Below, one piece after another: positions 1 to 5,395 of a stretch of DNA of 9,885 bases (positions are counted from its first letter, which is position 1; each line of letters begins with the position of its first letter). The DNA is from Ferrithrix thermotolerans DSM 19514 (GTDB lineage Bacteria; Actinomycetota; Acidimicrobiia; Acidimicrobiales; Ilumatobacteraceae). A program made the translations under genes and the position numbers. The notes under the pieces are model-generated. The model made no database searches. It saw nothing but the letters and a program-made list of their open reading frames with translations, and was not told where the DNA came from. The DNA is taken from the NCBI GenBank assembly GCA_945860575.1, contig CAMAQQ010000030.1:1-9885 (forward strand). Direction: 5' to 3'.

Positions 1-257
1 TCAGTCAAGAAATACTCACCAAAAGTGTGCTGAACATATTGAAGGTGCTCTCCGTGGTTGGCACCAATTTCAAGCACTCGGTTGTAATGGCTTGATGCAT
101 CGTGTTGATGCTCAATTGAACGATGCATGAATCGTTGACCAAACCCAGCGGCGTTACAATAAACAGAGCACGAGTAATATTCGTTATACCATTTCTTCAC
201 GTAATCTATTGGTGAAAGATTGGCCCATTCAGCCGGTAAGTTTTTTCTTTCGCGCAT
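1..257 (-). CDS. Class I SAM-dependent methyltransferase, N-terminal fragment (runs off window)
   Basis: Reading leftward from an ATG at 255-257, 85 codons stay open to the window edge, so only the N-terminus is present. Residues 61-70 read VLEIGANHGE, which matches motif I (hh-E-h-G-x-x-x-G) of the Rossmann-fold SAM-binding site. It is preceded by a region rich in aromatic and polar residues (WYNEYYS, FMHRSIEH) and followed by HLQYVQHTFGEYFLT. Methyltransferases with this 'FMH...H-x-VLE-G-GEH' layout often sit in polysaccharide or lipid-glycan clusters; that role is inferred from recall of the family and the neighbouring envelope gene. The substrate cannot be told. An AGGAG lies 13 nt upstream of the ATG, a rather long spacing, but I see no better start. 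A TATAAT box lies at 320-325. The gene sits outside the tRNA-derived repeat at 394-446, so it may belong to a second accessory cassette. Confidence 0.75.
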   Translation of the reverse strand, partial: MRERKNLPAEWANLSPIDYVKKWYNEYYSCSVYCNAAGFGQRFMHRSIEHQHDASSHYNRVLEIGANHGEHLQYVQHTFGEYFLT

Positions 258-319
258 GTAAGTAATCGTTCTCCTACTTAGTTCTTGAACAGCTTTTGGT
301 GGCAAAGTGAAGAATAGTG

Positions 320-347
320 ATTATAAGCAAAACTTATCGGGTATAAG
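320..347 (-). promoter_or_regulatory. Candidate promoter with alternating ATAAG/CTTAT motifs upstream of the methyltransferase
   Basis: On the minus strand a perfect TATAAT lies at 320-325, about 62 nt upstream of the methyltransferase ATG. The matching -35 is weak (around TTCTTA, 18-nt spacer). Overlapping it, the plus strand reads ATAAG (323-327), CTTAT (333-337), ATAAG (343-347), so three 5-mers alternate in orientation with 5-nt spacers, a 10-bp period. This could be an operator or two competing small hairpins. It may also be chance in AT-rich DNA. Confidence 0.35.
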
Positions 348-393
348 AATTCTCACGATTTAAGGTATTTCAACATATTAATAGCAACCAGAA

Positions 394-446
394 AGTGGAG
401 CCCGAGGCGGGAATTGGACCCGCGACCTACTCATTACGAGTGCGTT
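394..446 (-). repeat. tRNA-Thr 3'-fragment, direct repeat (distal attachment-site candidate)
   Basis: This 53-bp segment matches 3570-3622 at 52 of 53 positions in the same orientation. It corresponds to the tRNA-Thr gene from nucleotide A26 through the anticodon arm, T arm, 3' acceptor strand and CCA, plus two bases beyond. The 5' acceptor strand and D arm are missing, so it cannot fold as a tRNA. The single difference (t431 versus g3607) changes C41 of the anticodon stem to A, as expected for a copy no longer under selection. Similarity stops abruptly at 447. Such a 3' fragment downstream of the intact tRNA is the usual mark of tRNA-targeted integration. Confidence 0.9.
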
Positions 447-570
447 CAATAGATATGTAAATCACAATCTATGAACAGAAGATGTTGATAAATAATTAGG
501 CCGATAGTTCAACGAATTCAGTGAAATTGTGCCGAATGAGAACGGACGTTCCCTAAATGTTCACTTGACC

Positions 571-611
571 CCTCGTCCTTAAACGACTCACTCAACAGTC
601 GTGGGACGAGG
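571..611. repeat. Nested hairpin (8 bp + 6 bp stems)
   Basis: CCTCGTCC (571-578) pairs with GGACGAGG (604-611). Inside it ACGACT (583-588) pairs with AGTCGT (597-602) around the 8-nt loop CACTCAAC. The two stems are separated by TTAA on one side and a single G on the other. The result is a 14-bp stem with an asymmetric bulge. No T-run follows on either strand, so it is not a standard intrinsic terminator. It lies about 160 bp past the end of the membrane-protein gene. Confidence 0.6.
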
Positions 612-737
612 TGTTACTCACCGAGACCACATTCGCTAACGAATCGACCTAGATCAGAACTAGATTAGGAATAATAAGCATAACTATACATAGGTATTCT
701 GAGGAGTCTTTTATTTACTTCCTCGCGACCGCTCTAT

Positions 738-766
738 GAAAAAATTAAAAGACACAGAATTCTTTT
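738..766 (-). terminator. Weak AT-rich terminator candidate after the membrane-protein gene
   Basis: Just past the stop codon at 773-775, the minus-strand transcript has AAAAGA (761-766) able to pair with TCTTTT (747-752) over an 8-nt loop, followed by AATTTTTTC (738-746). The U-rich tail is good but the stem is only six mostly A-T pairs, so termination would be inefficient. Confidence 0.25.
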
Positions 767-772
767 TGTGGG

Positions 773-2821
773 CTAGGGATGTTGCAGGTTAACTCTCAAA
801 AGACGAGCCGCCGCATTGAAGTCAGGGTTTTGAACCTCTGACAAATTTAAAATCTCATTGCAAAAAGATAAATTCATAAGGGAACCATCTGGATTCTCCT
901 CAGTGAAAACTCCGAAATTATTTTCTAATACTGGTTCTTCAATGATAATTTCTATTTTTGAATCACGAATGTATTGACATTGAATCTTTTGAATTTCACC
1001 AAACATTGATAAGTACCATGGGCCCGAAACAACAAGACCTGCTTCAATCCCTGTAGTAAGTTCGAGAATATTCGAAAGTGGAAAAATTTGTCTGACTTTG
1101 AAATTAAGATTTGGTTCTCTATTTTTCAGTTGATTTATTTCCTCAGAAGCACTCCTTAAGATGGCGGATCGATTTGATTCCTCATCCCACGCGGTGCCAG
1201 CTTGTCGCAAAACGTGAACAGCATCCATTCGAGTTAAAGTTATAGTTGCAATAAAAAAGAACATCGAGAAAACTAGAACAGGCAAGATAAGCAAAGTTCG
1301 TGTGTTTTGGCGGAGAATAGTTATAACAAATTCCCTATCGCTGAAAAGCCAGACGATAATTGACACACCCAACAACCCGAGAGCGTAATTTGAGCCGCTG
1401 GTCAATGTGCTTGTATACGAGCGACCAGAAAAGTAAACCATCCCTGTCAAACCCCAAGTAGAGGAAAATGCTGTAAAAGCAGCACTACGTTTAAGTTCAA
1501 CCGATCCAATTTTTTGAGCCCGAAAAAATAAAAACAACGAAGTGACCATACCTGACACAAAAAAGATGACATAAATATTGTGGAATCCACCAACTGCCAT
1601 AGATGCTTGAAAAAATCCTCCTGAGACTACAATTTTCAGAGCCATTGTCAGATAACTGAAGTTGAGTGTCCTACCTGCCGACAAAACAAGGAGGCTATAC
1701 AAACCAAACACCAAGCAGACGCCGAAAACTATTGACAGAAGAGAACGAATAAAACTCTGCATGCTTCTATGCAACAACAGTGCTGTAAACATAAGCGCTA
1801 ACAGACACGGCAGGCCAGATTCCAAATTATTCAATAGCGCGAGACCTGAAAGTATCCCTAGAAACATTGAATATCGAAATCTAAGGGTCTGGATCTTTTC
1901 GACACTATAGACAACGAGCCCTAGGAGTAAGCACGGGAAGATGGCGCGAATAGGGAATGCTTGAAAATAGCTGTTGGCTGATGGTCGAACTGTCATCAAG
2001 GAAACCATCAGCAAAATTGACAATAACGCAGCGTGATGACCCACAATTTTGTAAGCAATAATTGTTGGGACCGTTAAGCAAATCGCCTCTAGGAAAAGAA
2101 GCCAGAGGGTTATAACCATTACAGACTCACCTGGAATCAGACGAAGAATCGGCGCAATGGGATATCCGAGCAAACTCGTGTACCAGGGTACAAAATTGGC
2201 TAGCGGGATCATCCCAGCAGCCGGTGCTGCTAATTCATTTGCTGTAAAAAAGAAATGCCATGGATCACGAAGAGATGAGGGAGTCTGAAGCAGAACCGAC
2301 AAAGGGCGAATGAGCAAACCACAGGCAATAATTGATCTAAAAAAAAGAACATAACGTTTGGATTTGAACCATAAGAATCCTGCTATCGCCCAAAATAGAA
2401 TTGAGACAAAAGCTTCTCTTAGTGTCAGTGCGGGCACATTAGCCGTACCTTGTATATCTAAATCTATGAAAAGATTGCAGATAAAAATGAGTATGAAAGC
2501 AACTGTGAGAATTTCGCTCAACCAATTAAACCTTGAGACGAAAGTAACTTCGCTGTTATTTCTTTGGAATATCAGCCAATAAATAGCCAAAGATGAAGTT
2601 ATGGCGAGTAGGTACCACCCAAACAAGATCAAAGTGTCACGTTGGTCAACCAGTCCCTTATTAGGTGGGATTAACAAATGACTATTTTGGAGATACGGCT
2701 TTGGTCCAAAAAAATACCCAATTGCGGTTATGGCTGGAACGGTGACGGCAACAAACAATAGTGTCCGCTTCAGAATCTGCAACTGGTAGTCCATCAACAA
2801 TATGGTAGTGACGCGAGCCAA
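773..2821 (-). CDS. Large multi-pass membrane protein, GT-C-like glycosyltransferase candidate (envelope polysaccharide)
   Basis: The product has 682 aa, with about a dozen hydrophobic segments from roughly residue 20 to 530 and a soluble C-terminal domain at about 540-682. A first conserved-looking loop, DPWHFFFTANELAAP (186-200) then GMIPLANFVPWYTSLLG (203-219), resembles the acidic/His outer loop of GT-C-fold polyprenyl-phosphate-sugar-dependent transferases. YFQAFPIRAIFP (285-296), NNLESGLP (331-338) and YFSGRSYTSTL (463-473) recall unnamed actinobacterial membrane proteins of this type. Family and function are inferred; it could instead be an O-antigen ligase-like or other polysaccharide protein. 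The first codon here is TTG (2819-2821). An in-frame ATG at 2792-2794, giving 673 aa just before the first membrane segment, is equally or more likely. Neither has a visible Shine-Dalgarno site. It is the only intact gene in the putative island. Confidence 0.7.
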   Translation of the reverse strand: MARVTTILLMDYQLQILKRTLLFVAVTVPAITAIGYFFGPKPYLQNSHLLIPPNKGLVDQRDTLILFGWYLLAITSSLAIYWLIFQRNNSEVTFVSRFNWLSEILTVAFILIFICNLFIDLDIQGTANVPALTLREAFVSILFWAIAGFLWFKSKRYVLFFRSIIACGLLIRPLSVLLQTPSSLRDPWHFFFTANELAAPAAGMIPLANFVPWYTSLLGYPIAPILRLIPGESVMVITLWLLFLEAICLTVPTIIAYKIVGHHAALLSILLMVSLMTVRPSANSYFQAFPIRAIFPCLLLGLVVYSVEKIQTLRFRYSMFLGILSGLALLNNLESGLPCLLALMFTALLLHRSMQSFIRSLLSIVFGVCLVFGLYSLLVLSAGRTLNFSYLTMALKIVVSGGFFQASMAVGGFHNIYVIFFVSGMVTSLFLFFRAQKIGSVELKRSAAFTAFSSTWGLTGMVYFSGRSYTSTLTSGSNYALGLLGVSIIVWLFSDREFVITILRQNTRTLLILPVLVFSMFFFIATITLTRMDAVHVLRQAGTAWDEESNRSAILRSASEEINQLKNREPNLNFKVRQIFPLSNILELTTGIEAGLVVSGPWYLSMFGEIQKIQCQYIRDSKIEIIIEEPVLENNFGVFTEENPDGSLMNLSFCNEILNLSEVQNPDFNAAARLLRVNLQHP

Positions 2822-2860
2822 GACCGATTAGTCACGCAAACTCAGTCACTAGTTACACGT

Positions 2861-2889
2861 ACAATAGGGGAAGGATAGAAATCTGCAAA
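2861..2889 (-). promoter_or_regulatory. Candidate sigma70-type promoter of the membrane-protein gene
   Basis: On the minus strand TTTGCA (2884-2889) and TATTGT (2861-2866) are separated by exactly 17 nt, each matching four of six consensus bases. The predicted transcript would start near 2854, giving a leader of about 33 nt to the TTG or 60 nt to the ATG. The -35 box overlaps one arm of the inverted repeat at 2879-2925. Confidence 0.35.
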
Positions 2890-2925
2890 GTTTCCGAGAA
2901 ATGACCTAACTTACATTGCAGATTT
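2879..2925. repeat. Perfect 10-bp inverted repeat upstream of the membrane-protein gene (operator candidate)
   Basis: AAATCTGCAA (2879-2888) is repeated inverted as TTGCAGATTT (2916-2925), with 27 nt between the arms. One arm overlaps the candidate -35 box. No U-tract follows on either strand, so a terminator is unlikely. The spacing (arm centres 37 bp apart, about 3.5 helical turns) and position suggest a regulator-binding pair, but this is unproven. Confidence 0.45.
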
Positions 2926-3047
2926 AATCAGCTGCTGGTCTGAGCATTCGGGGATTTAATGAATCAATTGCTTTGTGGACGATATGGGCAATCAAGCCAT
3001 TTAAAGCCGAGGCTAAGGCAAAAACAGTCTCTCGCTAAAATCTGACT

Positions 3048-3541
3048 ATGCGCATTTTCTATCTCGGAGCGATGGAAGAAACATCTGTATTGACGTCAGC
3101 ACTACCTCCCGATTCGGTCAGAGAGTAAAAACCGAGTCAGTAAAAGTCGAATAGGGAACGGTTGCCTCTACACCCCAGATCACGGGAACTAAATGTATGA
3201 AAACTTGGGTGTTTTTCACAGCGAGTACGGGGGAGATGTCAGTGAAAGAATTCTGCCCGAGGCTTGAGGTGGATTAAGACTGCATCAAAACATCACGCAC
3301 TACCTCCCCGACGACAACCGAGCCTTATCGATAAATCTGCTCAAAGAGATCAATGTCTCAAATCAGATGATTACAAAAATAATGTTTGGATGGCAGAGAT
3401 CGAGTAACTATTGAATTCAACATTACAGGCGATGTAGCGACTGATATTTACTCTCTTCTACATTTCATTGTCGCCGAAGCAGAGAATCTAGATGGTGTTC
3501 TTCAACCGCGGAGCGTTTGTGCGACAGTTTTAGTTTTTTAG
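3048..3541 (+). pseudogene. Decayed coding remnant, possibly glycosyltransferase-derived
   Basis: An ATG at 3048 opens with MRIFYLGA. A one-base frame change near 3070 then leads into DGRNICIDVSTTSRFGQ and a stop at 3152-3154. The '-x-IDVST-x-x-RFGQ' string recalls the N-terminus of some GT4-type glycosyltransferases (D-V-S-T/N, then G-I-V-R-V-E), and VKTESVKVE could be a degraded form of that second motif. Further stops interrupt the same frame at 3275 and several places to about 3380. A last open stretch (3383-3541) reads GDVATDIYSLLHFIVAEAEN and beyond, protein-like but not recognised. Composition fits a once-coding segment. Family assignment is weak, and all of it could be chance. Confidence 0.3.
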
Positions 3542-3569
3542 GATCGTGACACGACGAAATCTATTATTT

Positions 3570-3622
3570 AGTGGAGCCCGAGGCGGGAATTGGACCCGCG
3601 ACCTACGCATTACGAGTGCGTT
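3570..3622 (-). repeat. Direct repeat copy within intact tRNA-Thr (proximal attachment-site candidate)
   Basis: This is the counterpart of 394-446, identical at 52 of 53 positions and in the same orientation. It covers the tRNA from A26 to the CCA end plus two further bases. Beyond 3622 the sequence continues as the tRNA D arm and 5' acceptor strand, absent from the other copy. The offset between the copies is 3,176 bp. Confidence 0.9.
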
Positions 3623-3646
3623 GCTCTACCACTGAGCTACCCGGGC
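3572..3646 (-). tRNA. tRNA-Thr (anticodon CGT)
   Basis: The minus strand folds into a complete cloverleaf. Acceptor stem is GCCCGGG/CTCGGGC (one G-T pair), D stem GCTC/GAGC around AGTGGTA, anticodon stem ACGCA/TGCGT around CTCGTAA, variable AGGTC, and T stem GCGGG/CCCGC around TCCAATT. The discriminator is T and CCA is encoded. Anticodon CGT reads the threonine codon ACG. The T loop has C at position 55, where U (pseudouridine) is almost universal. The gene follows holB by 35 nt on the same strand and may be read from that operon; I see no clear promoter of its own. Its 3' part is the apparent integration target for the accessory segment to the left. Confidence 0.95.
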
Positions 3647-3681
3647 GTGACGCTTTACTCTACCGCCCATTTCAATTGTGT

Positions 3682-4764
3682 TTAGCCGACGAGCGACGTG
3701 ATATTGCGCGAGACTTCACTAAGCGACGGACATTTGAGTAGTAGTGCGTGCAGTGCGAGGGTTTCGTTGGTGTTGAGACCCAGCGATGAAATTGTTTTAT
3801 GGATCAACTGAATTGCGTGCATGATTTCTTCACCATCACTCAAGTCGGGCTGGGCACAAATTAAATCACTATAGGTTTTTGCAAACTGACCCAACCCGCT
3901 GCGCAGTTCGTCGGTGCGTAGTTTTCGAAGTTCACGTTTGTGGCGGTCTGTGATTGTTTTTCGTCCGCTACCTCGTTCGCCAGTTAGTGCGACGCGATCT
4001 TCAAGTTCTTTGATTTCTCGCTCGTGTCGAATTTCGAGTGCACTTGCCGCTTGATCAAGTTGCTCGACTATTTCGGAGACGATTTTGACCACGGCCGCAC
4101 CCGTGCCGTCAAGTCGCGTTGCGATAGTTGCAAAAGATTCTTGTCGTCGCAACAAGTGACTGTCGGTTACGAGAAGCCTTGCTCGATCTAAATTGCCCTG
4201 ACTTGCTTTTGCAACGGTTACCGCCGTGTCTGGAAACACGCCTTCGCTGATCAGACTTTCTGCGACATCTTGATCTGTAAGCCGCGAAAAAGTAATTGTT
4301 ACACAGCGCGAATTCAATGTCGTTAGTGACGGCACAATTTGGTCGGCAAGCAGAATAAAAATTATTTGTTTTGCTGGTTCTTCAATCGTCTTTAAAAGCC
4401 GAACAGCAGCGGCATCACGCATTAAATGAACTTCGTGAATAATAATCACCTTGACTTTTGCCTCAAGTGGGGTCGTCGAAGATTGCAACACGACACCTTC
4501 TGCCTCGTCTGCGTCAACGGCGGCGCCAACTCGAAAAATCTCATTGACATCGCTGAACTCACCACGCAATATCAAATCTGCTTCTCGGGTGTCATCGTTG
4601 TCGCTTTGAGTTATGAGTGTCGTTGCAAAGATTCTTGCGGCCAGTTCTTTGCCACAACCTTCTGGCCCAACAAACAAAAAAGATTGAACATTTGTGGTCG
4701 CTAGTTGACGCAATCGTTCAACGGTGCGATCTTGGCCAATTATCTTTGCCCAAAGTGAACTCAT
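3682..4764 (-). CDS. holB: DNA polymerase III subunit delta' (clamp-loader)
   Basis: This 360-aa AAA+ protein is a structural subunit of the clamp loader that places the beta sliding clamp on primed DNA. GPEGCGKE (33-40) is a Walker A loop with E where S/T is needed, and VIIIHEVH (107-114) replaces the Walker B acidic pair, as expected for delta', which does not hydrolyse ATP. NSRC (151-154) is the clamp-loader SRC motif. The four-cysteine zinc module of E. coli delta' is absent; the only cysteines are at 37, 154, 303 and 345. A strongly charged insert (about 244-287, with EIRHEREIKELEDRV and DRHKRELRKLR) looks like a coiled coil and is common in actinobacterial homologues. The ATG at 4762-4764 shares one base with the tmk stop (TGATG), implying translational coupling. 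It is the last protein gene before tRNA-Thr. Confidence 0.93.
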   Translation of the reverse strand: MSSLWAKIIGQDRTVERLRQLATTNVQSFLFVGPEGCGKELAARIFATTLITQSDNDDTREADLILRGEFSDVNEIFRVGAAVDADEAEGVVLQSSTTPLEAKVKVIIIHEVHLMRDAAAVRLLKTIEEPAKQIIFILLADQIVPSLTTLNSRCVTITFSRLTDQDVAESLISEGVFPDTAVTVAKASQGNLDRARLLVTDSHLLRRQESFATIATRLDGTGAAVVKIVSEIVEQLDQAASALEIRHEREIKELEDRVALTGERGSGRKTITDRHKRELRKLRTDELRSGLGQFAKTYSDLICAQPDLSDGEEIMHAIQLIHKTISSLGLNTNETLALHALLLKCPSLSEVSRNITSLVG

Positions 4765-5372
4765 CAGATGCCGAGCCTTGCGAGAAGCCCGGCAGAGATC
4801 AGTTTTTCTAGTTCGTCTTTTGGTGGCATGCCGTCAACAATCAGCCAACGCTTTGGGTCACTCGCAGCCATGGCGCGAAACCCAGCATTTATCCGCTCGA
4901 AAAATGCACGGTCTTCGCGTTCGAACCTGTCGAGTTCGCGCTTTTGTAATCGTTCAAGCAACACTTCAATCGGCACGTCTATATATATGACAAGATCTGG
5001 CCACAGCCCACCAATCGCCCAATCGTTGATGCGCTTCAATTCGGCAAGATCTTGTTGGCGACCGTAGCCCTGATACGCGAGCGACGAATAAACACTGCGA
5101 TCGCTGACCACATGTTGACCCGAGCCAAGCGCCGGCGAAATCAATTCGGCGATGTGTTGAGCACGATCGGCAGCCATCATCAACGCTTCGGCGCGCGGGG
5201 AGAGATTCGAGTTTGCTGGGTCTATCAAAATATTGCGCAACATTGAGCCAACAACGGTTCCGCCTGGTTCGCGTGTCATCACCGCATTGAGTCGAGTCGC
5301 CAATCTTTTGACATGCGTGCTCTTGCCACATCCCTCAAGACCTTCAAACGCGATGTATTTGCCCAAACTCAC
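4764..5372 (-). CDS. tmk: Thymidylate kinase (dTMP kinase)
   Basis: This 202-aa cytosolic enzyme phosphorylates dTMP to dTDP with ATP, on the path to dTTP. The P-loop is EGLEGCGKST (10-19), the dTMP-binding TREPGG is at 33-38, DRSVYSSLAYQG (91-102) is the DR[YSF] region, and LDRFEREDR (147-155) forms the lid. Length is typical of bacterial Tmk. The start is GTG (5370-5372), supported by AAGG 7 nt upstream. The gene follows topA by 23 nt and shares one base with holB, so the three genes look like one transcription unit. No key residue appears to be missing. Confidence 0.96.
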   Translation of the reverse strand: MSLGKYIAFEGLEGCGKSTHVKRLATRLNAVMTREPGGTVVGSMLRNILIDPANSNLSPRAEALMMAADRAQHIAELISPALGSGQHVVSDRSVYSSLAYQGYGRQQDLAELKRINDWAIGGLWPDLVIYIDVPIEVLLERLQKRELDRFEREDRAFFERINAGFRAMAASDPKRWLIVDGMPPKDELEKLISAGLLARLGI

Positions 5373-5395
5373 ACTGCAACCTTAGAGGGCAGTTG

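Larger units (their letters stand above)
447..772. other. 326-bp gene-free stretch dense in inverted repeats
   Basis: No convincing ORF is seen on either strand. The stretch holds a run of inverted repeats: ATAGAT/ATCTAT (449-454/467-472), GTTGA/TCAAC (484-488/509-513), GAACG/CGTTC (540-544/547-551), a nested 8+6-bp hairpin (571-611) and ATTCG/CGAAT (631-635/640-644). There is also a direct repeat CTAGAT at 649-654 and 660-665. It may be a recombination-site arm region, an untranslated structured RNA, or decayed DNA. It adjoins the tRNA-derived repeat. Confidence 0.5.
447..3569. mobile_element. Putative tRNA-Thr-integrated genomic island cassette without integrase
   Basis: The segment lies between the tRNA 3' fragment (394-446) and the matching part of the intact tRNA-Thr (3570-3622), with a unit length of 3,176 bp. 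It is visibly more AT-rich than the housekeeping operon to the right. It holds one intact gene (a 682-aa membrane protein), decayed coding remnants and many inverted repeats. This is the layout expected after site-specific recombination at a tRNA 3' end, where the element restores the intact gene on one side and the displaced 3' part marks the other. I see no tyrosine or serine recombinase, excisionase or transposase. It is therefore either a non-autonomous cassette mobilised in trans or a deleted remnant of a larger element. The island reading is inference; the repeat structure is directly visible. Confidence 0.65.
2822..3569. other. 750-bp region without an intact gene
   Basis: No ORF above about 60 codons is present on either strand. 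The left part (2822-2925) looks like the promoter and leader of the membrane-protein gene. The part from about 3048 to 3541 has short stretches of protein-like sequence on the plus strand interrupted by stops and a frame change (see the pseudogene entry). A near-repeat GCACTACCTCCC(C)GA occurs at 3099-3112 and 3297-3311. A small palindrome TCGTGACACGA (3544-3554) lies just outside the tRNA 3' end. I see no transposase or integrase remnant I can name. Confidence 0.5.

Noticed and set aside
571..611. Integron attC site at the nested hairpin
   Set aside because: The bulged stem resembles attC geometry, but I could not find matching RYYYAAC and GTTRRRY core sites at its ends, and there is no integron integrase.
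1662..1910. Plus-strand ORF inside the membrane-protein gene
   Set aside because: Antisense shadow of a convincing membrane protein; no Shine-Dalgarno site and no domain.
3544..3554. Terminator after the tRNA (TCGTGACACGA palindrome)
   Set aside because: The realistic loop leaves only about three pairs, and on the minus strand an A-run rather than a T-run follows.
4966..5331. 121-aa minus-strand ORF rich in Arg and Cys
   Set aside because: It lies in another frame wholly inside tmk, which has all family motifs; the shadow ORF has no recognisable domain.
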